Part shown: positions 33,332 through 44,494 of the stretch, one piece after another
How the letters are laid out: every line of letters begins with the position of its first letter
Position numbering within the stretch: position 1 is the first letter of the stretch
Origin: Chromera velia
Taxonomy: Eukaryota; Sar; Chromeraceae
Reading direction: 5' to 3'
Assembly (NCBI GenBank): GCA_018398765.1
Contig: JAHBMJ010005847.1
Location: forward strand, 1-55,000
DNA length: 55,000 bases
The notes under the pieces: model-generated
Seen by the model: only the letters and a program-made list of their open reading frames with translations
Databases searched by the model: none
Told to the model about the DNA's origin: nothing
Translations under genes and position numbers: made by a program

Positions 33332-34032
33332 AAAGGGGGCCGTAAAAGATGTTCCAGCACCAGAAAAGTCAACACAGCTGGTCGGGAAAACGTTCAGCTG
33401 ATCGGTTTACCTCTGCATGAAGTAAAAGGGGGTGAAACGTCAATTTCAGTGCAGCTCAAAACATTTTTTTTTTGAGAGCAAACCATCAAGATTTAGGTTT
33501 TTTCATTTGAATCAGCATGTGTGATGGATTGGTACTTGCAAAAGTTTTTTTGGGACCTTCATATTTGAGGTTGAAAGTCATATTGATCAAATATTTGATC
33601 GTATTTGATAGGTCTTTAAACACTAGGTCCTCCCTGACTAGATATTTGATTTGAGCTTAAGCCCTACCTTAAATCAAATCAAATCAAATCAAACATGGTC
33701 ACTAGAAGCACTGTTAATATCAAGTTCTAAATCATCATGGTTCACGAGAAATTGACCTCCAAAGTTTATAAATTTAGAACTTTCAAGTTTTAACCTAGAT
33801 TTTAACTTTAAATTTCTTTAGATTCCTGTCTAAATCCCTGTCTAAATTCCTCTAAATTCTTGTTTAAAATCCTCTAAATTTTTATCTCAATTTCTAAGTC
33901 TTTTCAGGGTAGTATAATCCTTTAAAAAGATTTTAAAAATCCTGGACTCCGGACCTGGAGGCTGGGATTCTGTATGAATTATCACTGTCATGAGGTGCTA
34001 CTTTGAAGACAAACTTGAAACGCTTGATTAAG

Positions 34033-35971
34033 TTACGATGGTTCTCTCTTTCTGGCATCTGGCCGCACAAATTCAGCCAAAGCTGAAGCAACAGATCCTT
34101 TTTCCTTTTCTTTTTCCTTTGTTTCCGTCCGACCCCGTGCCGCAGCGGCAGATCTGAACTGTCGGCTCTTCTCCTGTTTCTCTTTTTTAGATATCGGTCC
34201 ACCCTGTTCGTCGTCTTCGGAAGGCTGGAAGCAGTCGCAAGCAAGGGAACAAGCGGCAATCATGAACACAATCGCCGCACCAAATAGTGCAACGACAACT
34301 GCGGCAAGAAGATATACCTGCAAGTTCCCCTTCTTCTGAACAGGAAGTTGAACCTCGTCAGGAATGTTTTGGGACTCCCCTTTTCCCTTTCCCCCTTCCC
34401 CTGTCGTCTCGCCCTCCGACCCCCCCTGCGAGTTCCCTCCCTCTGCCCCTGGTCCTGCGGGGTTCAACAAGTCTCCCGACAGAGAGCAGGGGTCCTTCGG
34501 TTTCCCCTCCCCCCTGAGTATCAACCGTTCTCCTATGGAGAGAACCTTTTGGTCTGGACGCACGGAGACAACCAGACCGGAGGAGGGCTGACGGACCCGA
34601 AGTTGAAAGAAAATCGGTAAGATGACCTGCACAAAATGTGCAAACGAAGTTCCTTCAGCCACCTATCCATCGATCTAACCTTCCAGCGAGTCTGTCATTC
34701 ATTCATCCATTCATTCATTCATTCATTCATTCATTCATTCATCCATTCATTCATTTGTTCATTGATGAAAATACTGTTTCATCCATTCATGCGTTCTGCC
34801 AGCTACAATATGTAAGTGGTCGACAAGAAAAGGAACGAAAAGACGAGCGTCGCCTGCTTAATTCTGGATACAGACCCGAGAGAAGAGAGATGGACGGACA
34901 CATGCAAAGAGACTTCCAAACCATTGAATTGAAATGAAATGATGAGAGGACCCATTCATTGCCACTGCACAGAGCGCAGAGTGAAAATGGCTGATGCACG
35001 CAAAAGAGGATGATGCTTTTCTTTGTCAGTTCCTGACCTCAAACTTGGTTGTTGAATGTGGATCAGGTTCATCCGGGTTGGAGTCATCCCATGGGACCAT
35101 CACGGAGAACTCCAAAGGCACCAGGAAACGGGAGAGATGGGAGTCGTAAGCCATCTTGTCGTAAGCGATCTCCCCTGAGAGTTGCACCTCGACCTCGTTG
35201 GGTGAGGAGGCGACAGGGATAACGTACTTGGACTTCTTGATCGCAACCATGCTCTCCAAGTGCCGGACCCCGAAGATGTCTGTGAGCAAATTTGCGCGTA
35301 TGTGGAGACACCGAAAGGTCACCTGCCGAAACAATGAGAGGAGAGAAGGAAGAAACAGACAAAGAAGGGATGCAAATAGATTCACATGATCGGTCGCCTT
35401 ACCGTCCTTCTGACCGATTGAAAGAGAAACGATTCTGTACTGTAGCGGCTACAGGAACAGAACCTCCGTATTCCGCGCTGCTTCAGCCGTCTCATGAGAC
35501 TACGATTGCATCGAGGCAAAGCACCCATCCAGAAAGAAAGACCAGACGCACACTGACTGACTGACTGAATGACTCACTGACTGACTGACTGACACTGAAG
35601 GGAATTGTTGACCCCGGAACGGGAAGCCGGCTGTCCCTAAACACCGTCCACGTACTTGCCAGAGGCCACTTGACCTGCTGGGCAACGTATGCCTCCGACA
35701 CATTTCCTGTGTCTATCTGCTCAGGCTCTAGCCTGGATGGCGGTCTGCTGATGGGAGATCTGAAGTAACACACAGGCCAGCCTTTGTCCCTGCTGCCGAG
35801 CTTTCTCTCCCCCTTGGTGGAGGCAGGAAGGAACGCGACGGGAATTCTCAGACGAAACGGCTCCCATCTGCACAGTCGGACAGAAACAGAAAGGGGCGGC
35901 AGGAATGACACGGATTATTTGTTTGTCTCGTCCCCCCCCCCACCACCCCTCTCTCTCTCGCTCGCGCGCGT

Positions 35972-36028
<57 letters not shown>

Positions 36029-38126
36029 CTGGCACATAGACTCGCACACGGACATGTGCACATTTATGGACTGTTTTCATTCCTGGGTATTGGAGTAAGG
36101 ACAGGAAGTGCCGCCATAGAAGAAAAGATGGATCGGGGTGCACCTCCATCAAATGAAGTCTTGACTGAGCATGCATGGCCAGTCGACCGCATCACGCGGA
36201 GAGACCATTCTATCTTTGGAGGTTGAGCAGATGGGCGGGCAAAGTGCAGCTCTGCAGACTGCATGACGTCTTTTGGGAGCACTGCGGGTCATTTGCAACC
36301 CCCCCCACCCCGCTTCTCTAGACTCTCTGACTGATCGACTGACTCACTCACTTGAGCTTTGCAGGAGGTGCCACTGTGAGCATTGCCCTTTCTTCCCTAG
36401 ACTCTCTGACTGATCGACTGACTCACTCATTTGAGTTTTGGTGGAGGTACCAATGTGAGCATTGCCCTTTCTTCCCTAGACTCTCTGACTGATCGACTGA
36501 CTCACTCACTTGAGTTTTGGTGGAGGTACCACTGTGAGCATTGCCCTTTCTTCCCTAGACTCTCTGACTGATCGACTGACTCACTCACTTGAGTTTTGGT
36601 GGAGGAACTGATCGACTGACTCACTCACTTTGGTTTTGGTGGAGGTACCAATGTGAGCATTGCCCTTTCTTCCCTAGACTCTCTGACTGATCGACTGACT
36701 CACTCACTTGAGTTTTGGTGGAGGTACCACTGTGAGCATTGCCCTTTCTTCCCTAGACTCTCTGACTGATCGACTGACTCACTCACTTGAGTTTTGGTGG
36801 AGGAACCACTGTGAGCATTGCCCTTTCTTCCCTAGACTCTCTGACTGATCGACTGACTCACTCACTTGAGTTTTGGTGGAGGCACCACTGTGAGCATTGC
36901 CCACCGCCTGGCGGGGCTCTTCAGAAACGTTTGGGCCTCCGGAGACCCTATAGAGGTCGCTCGCACGGAGAGCCGGAGGACCAAAATCTGCATTCATTCA
37001 TTCATTCATTCATTCATTTATTCATTCACTCATTCATTTATTCATTCACTCATTCATTCATTCATTCATTCATTCATTCATTCATTCAGCGGTCAATCAA
37101 TCAGTTCGCAGACTTCTCCGAGGTGCGATTGTTGAATTCGAAGGACTCCAATTTGCATCGGAAAAGGGAAAGTGGAATGAAATTTTGGAGGTTGTTTCAC
37201 CCCTTAGGTGTCCTTGCTTTGACTTATGCAGCGACATTACGCGATTGAAAACAGAGTGTGTATGGGTGACCAACGATACCCACTGGCCGGTTGCCTGACT
37301 GACTGACTTCATCTTCCCTGTTGTATCTGAAGTCCGCCACTCGAAGATTCCAGTACCTCATCCATGGCATGGTCTGGAATTTCAAATTGATTTGGGAGGC
37401 GCGGGACTCCACAAACTCTTGAAAATTGGGCGCGTGGGTGAACTCCCACCCACACTGGAAGGGAATCTCAAAAATCTCACCGTTGCTCAGCTGTGTGAGA
37501 ACAAGAGGGGCATTCGAAAGCCTTGCACAGTGCAGCTCTCTCCTTGATCGTGCACCGTGCTTAAGGCTGTTAGGTCTCCAAATGTCGGTTTTATACTTCG
37601 TCGGACTGCTCTGAGGGTGCTTCATTGTATACATTAAGTGATGAGTCGCCTCAGCCCTCTTCTTCCATCTTTTGAACTTATCGTCCAAGTCCTTGCTGAG
37701 GCTCTTTCGACGTTTGAACCTGTGCCTCCCCAACTCCTCTGACTGAAGTCTTCCGCGCCCACCGGAGGCACTCAGACTCCCCCTCGCCCCTCCAGAAGAA
37801 CCTGCAAAGCCTTGCGTAGGGGCAATCAGACCGGCACTTATATTATGTAGGCTCCCACCGCAATCAAACTGTGACATTCGGAGGGGACTTTGTGTGCTGA
37901 TAAGAAGACAGCCGCTTCAAATTAAATTCAAGGCAATTGGCTCCATATGTGCTGTAGATCCAACGTTGTACCTCTGCTGACTGTGGGGCGGGGGATGTCT
38001 TTCTGCTGGTTCCCTATGCTTCCCTTCAAAGTTTGGAAACGGATGCGCGTGCACAAGACGAATACGAACAAGCAGGATAGAGGGCAAGCACAGTCAATGT
38101 AGCGTGTCTTCATAGCGGAAAATCAG

Positions 38127-38166
<40 letters not shown>

Positions 38167-38311
38167 AATCAGATGAGGGGATCGACTCGTCAAATGCATG
38201 CATGCGTTCACGCACATGCGTCGAAGCTACTTTGTGGGTAGGTTTGAGAGGCTTACCGGCTTTGGTGGAGACTTCACCCAGAGCAAAAACCAGAAACCAG
38301 ACCCAGCCCAT
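34033..38311 (-). CDS. Type I membrane protein of unknown family (multi-exon)
   Basis: Exons on the minus strand: 38311-38257, 37801-37308, a piece beginning 35867 (3' limit near 35649 unresolved), 35322-35038 and 34626-34033 (stop 34035-34033). The junctions 38257/37801 and 35038/34626 keep phase; the middle linkage is not resolved, and another small exon is likely. Exon 1 begins MGWVWFLVFALG, a signal-peptide-like segment. The body has a basic region (RRKSLSKDLDDKFKRWKK) and mixed beta-type sequence (EVQLSGEIAYDKMAYD, LPIFFQLRVRQPS). Near the C terminus one membrane helix (VYLLAAVVVALFGAAIVFM) is followed by a Cys-rich juxtamembrane part and a basic cytosolic tail of about 75 residues. Topology: lumenal or extracellular N terminus. 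Function unknown. Confidence 0.6.
34695..34760. repeat. (CATT)n microsatellite
   Basis: Sixteen or so ATTC/CATT units in the 34627-35037 intron of the membrane-protein gene. Confidence 0.9.
35974..36030. repeat. (CA)n(GA)n microsatellite
   Basis: About 57 bp in an intron of the membrane-protein gene, just upstream (minus strand) of the exon starting at 35867. Confidence 0.9.
36319..36902. repeat. 79-bp minisatellite, seven units
   Basis: Unit starts TAGACTCTCTGACTGATCGA and recurs at 36319, 36398, 36477, 36556, 36675, 36754 and 36833, that is six steps of which five are exactly 79 bp. The fourth unit is 119 bp because it contains a 40-bp internal duplication. The unit carries ACTGACTCACTCACTTGAG and GTGAGCATTGCCC. 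It lies in a large intron of the minus-strand membrane-protein gene. Confidence 0.95.
36989..37088. repeat. (ATTC)n microsatellite
   Basis: About 100 bp of ATTC units with ATTT and ACTC interruptions, next to the 79-bp minisatellite in the same intron. Confidence 0.95.
38131..38165. repeat. (GT)n microsatellite
   Basis: About 17 GT units in the first intron of the membrane-protein gene. Confidence 0.9.
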
Positions 38312-39574
38312 CACTTTTCGCTTTTTTTGGTCGCTCAGCGTGTGACAACGTGCAACGACCCCTGGAGCAAGTAGCTCCTTTAAATTGTGTTTAACTGCGA
38401 CTCAGACTGGGCCTTTTCAGTCGGCAGAGCGAAAACAGGAATCATACACACTGCCGGTCCGCAGGCGATCACTTCCCTGAGGTACTTTTTGGAAGAGTCA
38501 CCGAGCTCAGATGCAGGGAAGACAGCGGAGCGCACGCACGAATGTATATATATATATATATATATATGCCTGCGCTCTGTACCTTGCAGGCCGTCTCGAT
38601 TTCAGTCGACGCGACAGGGGTGAACAGTCGTCCTATACAGAAGCAAGCGCTCCAAAAAGACAAGCCCGTGAAGAAGGCGATGTGCTGCTTTGAACAATCC
38701 ATCTATATGCATGATAAGCTCCACATCGAACACCGTGTGTCGATCGAGTTATATACATACGTCGAGATCGAGTATTACGTCTGCCAGATACACACTTGCA
38801 CCACTTTCTTTTGTATGCATGCATGCAGCAAAAATGCATGATGCGCGGCCATGCGCGGCCTCCTGACGTTGCGCGAAAACTGCATGCATGCATGTTCCCG
38901 CGGAATTAGCTCCGACGGCCCGCGTGCTCCATTAACTCCAGACGTCTCCAGACATCTCCAGACATGTCCAGACACTGACATGCAGTCACTGTGAGAAGGA
39001 CCGATAAAAAGTGGGATCCAATTGAATTTCCCGCAATCTACTGCTAGCTGGGTTTCTGCACTGCTTCTTTCTTTTTTGACCTTGGTTGACCAGTCTCACG
39101 AGCTGAAGACGCTTTTTCAGAGACGCCGAAACCTGATTTTCGAAAGTGCTTCCTCCGAAGTCCCTCGTCTGTTACAAATTCACTTCTGCTCCCCCCCAAA
39201 ATGTTGGAATCGGCAAGTGGACTCCAGAGCTCCTGTGCGCGTATCCCACTCTTGAGAGCTGTTCTGCATTCCTCGCTGGAACTTGGTTCCCCAATTCACA
39301 AGCATTCATCCGTCTCGCTCACTTTCCCCTGTCTCCTTCTTCGTTCGCAGCCGACGTGCAGTCCCGTCGCACCGGGAACCGATCTGAGGAGAGGAAGGAC
39401 ATCGAGCTCTGTGTGATCTTCGAGCACGCTTGCCCGTCTGCTGAGGTGGGTCTACTGATCGCCCCGTTGTTGATCTCTGTCTTAGCTTTTTTTTTTTTTT
39501 TTCGGTGTGCTTCTAGAGGCGCTGTCTATGATCGCACCTCTGCTGGTCGCTCTGTGCCGCAGGAAATCTCCGAA
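38312..39574. other. Divergent upstream region; possible 5' exon of the LRR gene
   Basis: Lies between the starts of the minus-strand membrane-protein gene and the plus-strand LRR gene, so promoters of both are expected. (TA)n occurs at 38543-38566. An AG-bounded stretch 39361-39454 (TCGTTCGCAG before, GTGGGT after) is open but does not join the first LRR exon in phase, so I leave it out of that gene. Confidence 0.35.
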
Positions 39575-42500
39575 ATGGCGTCGGGCAGGAGTGGCTTCGG
39601 TGTGGCTTGGCTTTTTCTGGAGTTCATGAAAAAGGTCAGCTAGCTGTCGGTCAACTGCATGGAGAGGGGAGGGGAGGGGAGGGGAGGGGAGGGGAGGAGT
39701 GCGACCCGAAGGAGACGGCCATTTACTTCGGGTGCATCCATTCATTGACAATTGCGTCTTCTTCTGCGTGGTTCTGTCTATGTACAGAGACGCCTCTCAT
39801 TGCCCCTTGAGATCCTCAACCTATCGGGTGAGTGGACAGGGAAGTGGACGCGTTCTTCGGCCGTCTCTCGAACCATGAGTGGACGAATGAATGAACAGAA
39901 GAGAATGAATATCTCCGTTTGAAAATGTTTTCCCCCTCTTAACCCTGCCATTCTTGATGCTCAGCCAAAGCCAGGCTTCTGCTTTTGACCGTTGAGTGTT
40001 TTCTCTTTGCACCAATGCGCCCCTTTTCTGTCTCGAATTCGGTCTCGATCTGACATAACCATTCGTCTCCCCGAACTGCCGCCCCCTGTTTCTGGGGACG
40101 CAAGCGCAGATTGTCCTTGCTCACATCTCAGTACACCAGCGTGCGGGCACACATCACTGAAGGCATTCGTCTCTGCAGGATTCTGCCTCAGCGCGTCAAA
40201 GCTGAAGCTTCTCTTGTCCTCCATTCCTGAGGGGTGTGGTATTCTTGAGACTCTCAAATGCGGTCAGTGGGGAAGTTGCTCTCTTTCCCGTCATGTGTCT
40301 GGCCACCCACAAAGAAACAAGGATGATGATGTCTGGCATGCTCAAGAAGGGCATCTGGTGCATACAGAAAGACATGTAGGTAGGGAGGAGAAGGAGAGTT
40401 GCCAGGTGAAAAGAAAAAGAAGGCCGCCATGCGGCTCGGCGCACCATTCATTGGCTTCCCCCCGACAGAATACCTTTTACTTCTTCTCTACAGGTCCTCA
40501 CCTCTGCAAGGACGCCTGCCTGTCTGTGCTCCTCGACTTCATCTTGAGACTCAAAGCGGCAGGGACTCAAGGGGCTCACTTGACTTGTCTGAAGACTATG
40601 GACCTTTCCAGTCGGTTGTCCCTGCCGCTTTCTCTCATGGCATCACCATGTCTGCGCGTTCTCGTCTATTGTAATACCCCTGTCACACAGGCGTTGTGTG
40701 TAAGATCGAAGTTTCTCTTCCCACGGCTTCTCCTTTCCCCTCCCGGCAATGCATGGAGTCTCTCGAAACTGTCAATGAGAGAAGCCCGGCCGAGACTGTC
40801 TATTGATGGGAGAAGAGCTGTGCGTGTCGTTGTTTGCTCGAAAGCTTCTTCACCTGTCGACCTCCGTCCCTCCCCTCCCTTTTCGCTCCAGAGTGCGATC
40901 TCGATGACGGGGCTGCCGGGATTTTTCACCTGCTCCCTCGCCCTCTGCAACATCTGAACTTGAGTGGTCAGTGGGAAACTCTTTCCCGTCTCTGGCTTCG
41001 TTTTTTTCTGTATTCGTGTCCGAGCGCATGCCTGGATGCTTATCCGCCCGCTGGTGTGGTGAACTCTTCACCGCTACATTCAGTATGGACAGTTTCCTTT
41101 CTCCAGCATCTGCGTCGTGGTACCTGATCGCGTGTATACTATCTCCAACACCACCCGCGTTGCAGGCAATCGACTTCGCAAGGCCTCTATGGAAGGCCTC
41201 CAATCTGTCCTCTCTTTTGGCTGGCTCTCCCACCTTCTGAGCCTTGACCTGAGTGACAACCCTTTGAGCCCTATTGGAGTGCGGGGGCTCGCGAGGGGCT
41301 TGTCTTCGTCCCCCCAGTCACTCCCCCTTCAGTCCCTCAAACTTGCCCGTACAAAGGCCAAAGCAGAGGGGGTTCGGGCGTTAGCAGAAGCACTGAAAGC
41401 AAAGAAGACGACCTCTCTGCAGACCCTCGACCTTGAGGGAAATGGTATATGGGCAGGGGGATTGAAGCACTTGGCATCTGCAGTCAGTGCAGGGGCTGTG
41501 CCTCACTTGCGAGTCCTGGTGCTAAAAGACAATCCTCTAACTGGTGTGACTGGGCAGGTGGGACAAGAGGATTACTCTTCCGTTGCAGAGCTGCTCTCCA
41601 CAGAAGCGTTGAAGGAGTTGGAGGAACTTGATTTGAGTGGTACTTCGGTGTTTGGTGAGCCTATAGGGGGTGGGCTTGGGGGTGTTCAGGTGCCTGCTGC
41701 TTTCCTGACGGTCCCAGGTCGTTTTGCTAAATTGCGGCGTCTTGATCTTGGGGCGAGCTTTTTTTCCCCAATGTGCTCATCGCAGTTGGCAGCGTTTGCG
41801 ACTGCATTGGGTGTCGAGGGTGCCCCATCTCTTCAAGAGTTCATCATCCCTGATATGCCATGGGGACTTCAGGGGACTGCCGAGGGGGTCATTGCTCTTG
41901 CCACCGCACTCAGTTCTGGGCACTTATCCCAATTGAAGTGCCTGAAGATGCCCTCTCGATCCGAAATGACAGGCGAGGCTTTTGCGAGCCTCGGCCGCAG
42001 CTTGGCAACAGGCCAGGTGTCCCGTCTGCAGACGCTGGACATTGGAATGCATCGAGGCGATGCCGAAGAGGGAGTTAGGGCCCTTGCCAGTGCGATTCGA
42101 GGAGGTTGCCTATCGTTGCTTGTGAGTTTTAGCCTCAAATTTGTATCGAGCGACAGCATGACAATAAACGGAAACGCAATGGCGGCTTTGGGAGTGGCGT
42201 TGGGTTGCGGGGGGTGTTTGTCCTTGCAAGAGATCGATTTGGATTGGGGGGAGGAAGGGGACGAGGGGGTAGGGGGACTAGCACAGGGTCTAGGTGGGGG
42301 GGGTCTCCCGTCTCTTCGGGATCTCTCGCTCAATGTAGTATGCAGGCAGGACATGGAGGGGGGCTGGGATGGACAGGGGTGCGTAGCGTTAGGGGATGTC
42401 CTCAGCACTGGTAAGATTCCTGCTCTCCGAACTGTAAGTCTGAAAATGTCCTGGGACCGTAGCTTTGCTTCGGTCTGTGAGTGTCTGTCTCGAGGGAGGA

Positions 42501-43551
42501 TTGACCCTCCTATAATGGTGAACATCTCTGTGGGGAAGTTGGCAGACACAGGTGTGGGAGTGACCAGATTTGCACACGCAGATGCGGGAGTGACCAGTTT
42601 TGCAGAGATTATTCGAGCAGGTAAGCTGTCGGGGTTGCGGAATTTCACCTGCAGGGAGTTCCAAGTGTTTAGCCGATTCTGCTGGGAAAAAATTGGAGAA
42701 GCCATATCACACGCAGAGGCCTCCCTGCGTTCCCTGGAGGAACTGGACCTCTCGGATCCCATGTCGGCCTTTCTGCAAGGCCTGTCTAGAGGTCAGGGCA
42801 GTCTGCCAGCCCTCCAGTCCCTCAAGTGCCGCTACAGTAGCATCGGCACAGAGGGTGCTCAGTCTCTGTCCGCCCTTGTGCGAGGGGGCAGGGTCCCTTC
42901 CCTCAGGGACTTGGAAGTGGAATTGACACAGATTGGGCAAGACGGGATGCAAGCCCTTGCTGCTGCCCTCCAGTGCCCTCATGCTTCCGCACTGCGACAG
43001 CTTGACCTGACGTCTTTTCGTCTCCCCCCGCAAATGCTGCAGCTGAAGTGAGGATGCTCTCAGTCGCCCTAAGATCTCAGTCTTTCCGTCTCTTGGAGAC
43101 ACTTTGTGTGGGCCGTCTTCATGGGATCGAAGAGGTTCGCGCTTTGTGCGTGGGCCTGGGCAGTGGGCGCTTGTCCTCCCTTCGCAAGCTCGTAATTTAT
43201 AGCAGCAGGTTGGGGCCTGAAGAAGGCAGGGCTCTTTCACAGGTTTTGATTGCAGAGAAGTTGCCAGGCTTGAAAAGGCTGGAGATTGTGCAGACAGAGC
43301 CCACAGACAATGTGCTCACAGCACTGACCAACAAATGGATGAGCGACCCCCCTCCCCGTCTCCAATATTTGGAACTTTGCGGCAATCTGCTCACCGAAGC
43401 GTCTGTTGATAGTCTGTCGAGTCTTTTGGGCTCAAGGCGATTGCCATCAATCGAGAGTGTTAAACTCCACAATAATCGCATGAGTAATCCGAGTTTCGTG
43501 CGCGTTCTCTTCAATGCATTTCCCGATGTTGTGGACGTTGACATAGAATGA
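39575..43551 (+). CDS. Leucine-rich-repeat protein, RI-like (6 exons; frame break near 3' end)
   Basis: Exons 39575-39634, 39788-39827, 40179-40262, 40494-40610, 40892-40966 and 41166 onwards; every junction after exon 1 is phase 1 and joins LRR sequence smoothly (LNLSG|NRLRKAS, MDLS|KCDLDDGA). Start CCGAAATGGCG (MASGRSGFG). The first exon closes at stop 43049-43051 (753 aa), but LRRs go on at once in the -1 frame from 43048 to 43551, giving a 31-residue repeat across the break; a one-base net indel or sequence error is likely. Repeats of about 28-31 residues (LxxLDLSDNPLxxxGVRGLARGL type) resemble ribonuclease-inhibitor-like LRRs, a protein-binding solenoid. No kinase, NACHT, F-box or membrane segment is seen; probably soluble. 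Donors: GTCAGC, GTGAGT, GTCAGT, GTCGGT, GTCAGT. Confidence 0.85.
39660..39698. repeat. (GGGGA)n microsatellite
   Basis: Seven or so GGGGA units in the first intron of the LRR gene. Confidence 0.85.
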
Positions 43552-44229
43552 TGATGAAGAGCTCTTTGTTTGTATTTGCATCTGCATGTAGATGATTAAA
43601 CTAAATCTAAAACTAAATTTACATCTTCATTTTAACATCTTTTACACTAGTTTCTGATCTAGTTTGTTTGATTAAAAATTCCGGTAAGTTTCTTTGTTCA
43701 CTTTATTACAATTTTTGACAACCGGACATTTTTTTTTACTTATATAAAAAAAAATGTTAAAAGCCTTTAAAAGTTACTGTTTGCCTAGCTGTTTCAAGCC
43801 TGTTTGCAGCACAGTTTGCTTCTAGGCGCTTTACTAAGCACTTCAAGTTGAAGCCTGCTTTATATATAAATGACTACATAAATTTCTAGCTTTATATATT
43901 CTATCATACTCCTCGAGATCCACAAAACATACAGACTTTTTCAAAACACTAAGTCCATGCAGTACTAGGTCCAGTAGTAAGTTGATTTTTCAAAAAGCTA
44001 GGTAAATCGGAATGTCAGATTCAATGTCCGCTAACCGGACTTTTTTACCAAACATTCCACCAGATATTCTTTAGCTAGGATATGAGAAGATAGGATAGGA
44101 TTTATGTTTCTGGTTGCCCCGCGGTCCATTGCCGGGCCTCGGCTTGCACCGTCGTAGTTCTTTTAATAGGGTAGCAATAGTCTAATTAAATGGTGTGTAG
44201 TGGTGTGCTTACTGACCTAGGCTCAGTAG
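43552..44229. other. Intergenic, AT-rich, nothing recognised
   Basis: Downstream of the LRR gene; no open frame or repeat class could be supported. Confidence 0.35.
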
Positions 44230-44231
44230 TA

Positions 44232-44480
44232 GGCTCCCCATATATATCAAAAAAAAATAAATAAGTAATTGCCTAAAATTGATTTTTAATTGATTTTCTT
44301 TTTTTCTTTTTTTTTCTTTTCTAAACAACACTTGTGCATTGTGCAACACCCATGCAATACCCCAAACAACAGTTATTCAGGTGTTGTTCTAGAAAATCAA
44401 AAATAAAAAAAAACTAATTAGGTTTTTACTAGGGTTTTTAGCCTAATTTTCTTTTTTTTTTTCTTTTGATATGGGGAGCC
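44232..44480. mobile_element. MITE with TA target duplication (mariner-type)
   Basis: Inverted ends GGCTCCCCATAT...ATATGGGGAGCC (12 bp perfect, then degenerate A/T-rich continuation), flanked by TA at 44230-44231 and 44481-44482. 249 bp, AT-rich, non-coding. The TA duplication suggests mobilisation by a Tc1/mariner-type transposase, not present in this window. Confidence 0.8.
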
Positions 44481-44494
44481 TATATAGTTACCGA

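Larger units (their letters stand above)
31267..33704 (-). mobile_element. hAT-family transposon, decayed
   Basis: Terminal inverted repeats TAGTGACCATG...CATGGTCACTA; GAAGCACT is perfectly duplicated at 31259-31266 and 33705-33712, the 8-bp signature of hAT insertion. Subterminal TTTGATTTGA arrays occur at both ends. Minus-strand fragments resemble a BED finger and hAT transposase, but the length and missing catalytic blocks make it non-autonomous. Confidence 0.9.
31055..33950. mobile_element. AGGATTTTA-family foldback element split by a hAT insertion
   Basis: 31095-31200 and 33790-33930 are inverted copies: GACAGGAATCTAAAGGAATT on the left against GACAGGAATCTAAAGAAATT on the reverse strand of the right, with many AGGATTTTA/GGAATTTAG words. 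With the hAT element (31267-33704) and one copy of its target duplication removed, the two arms would form a foldback element of about 0.45 kb. It is related in motif to the ends of the 6.2-9.8 kb element. Outer limits are approximate. Confidence 0.55.

Noticed and set aside
36319-36902. Possible CRISPR-like array because of regular 79-bp spacing
   Set aside because: Units are contiguous tandem copies with no unique spacers, and the DNA is eukaryotic.
39361-39454. Open AG/GT-bounded segment as first exon of the LRR gene
   Set aside because: It ends in phase 0 but the next candidate exon would need another phase; ATG 39575 has a good context and starts a clean frame.
41869-42762. 297-codon open frame on the minus strand
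   Set aside because: Shadow of the LRR gene on the plus strand; no domain of its own and biased composition.
43048-43075. A tiny intron (GTGAGG...CTCAG) to rescue the LRR frame
   Set aside because: It would be only 16-29 bp and the joined frame loses the LRR pattern; a one-base indel is simpler.
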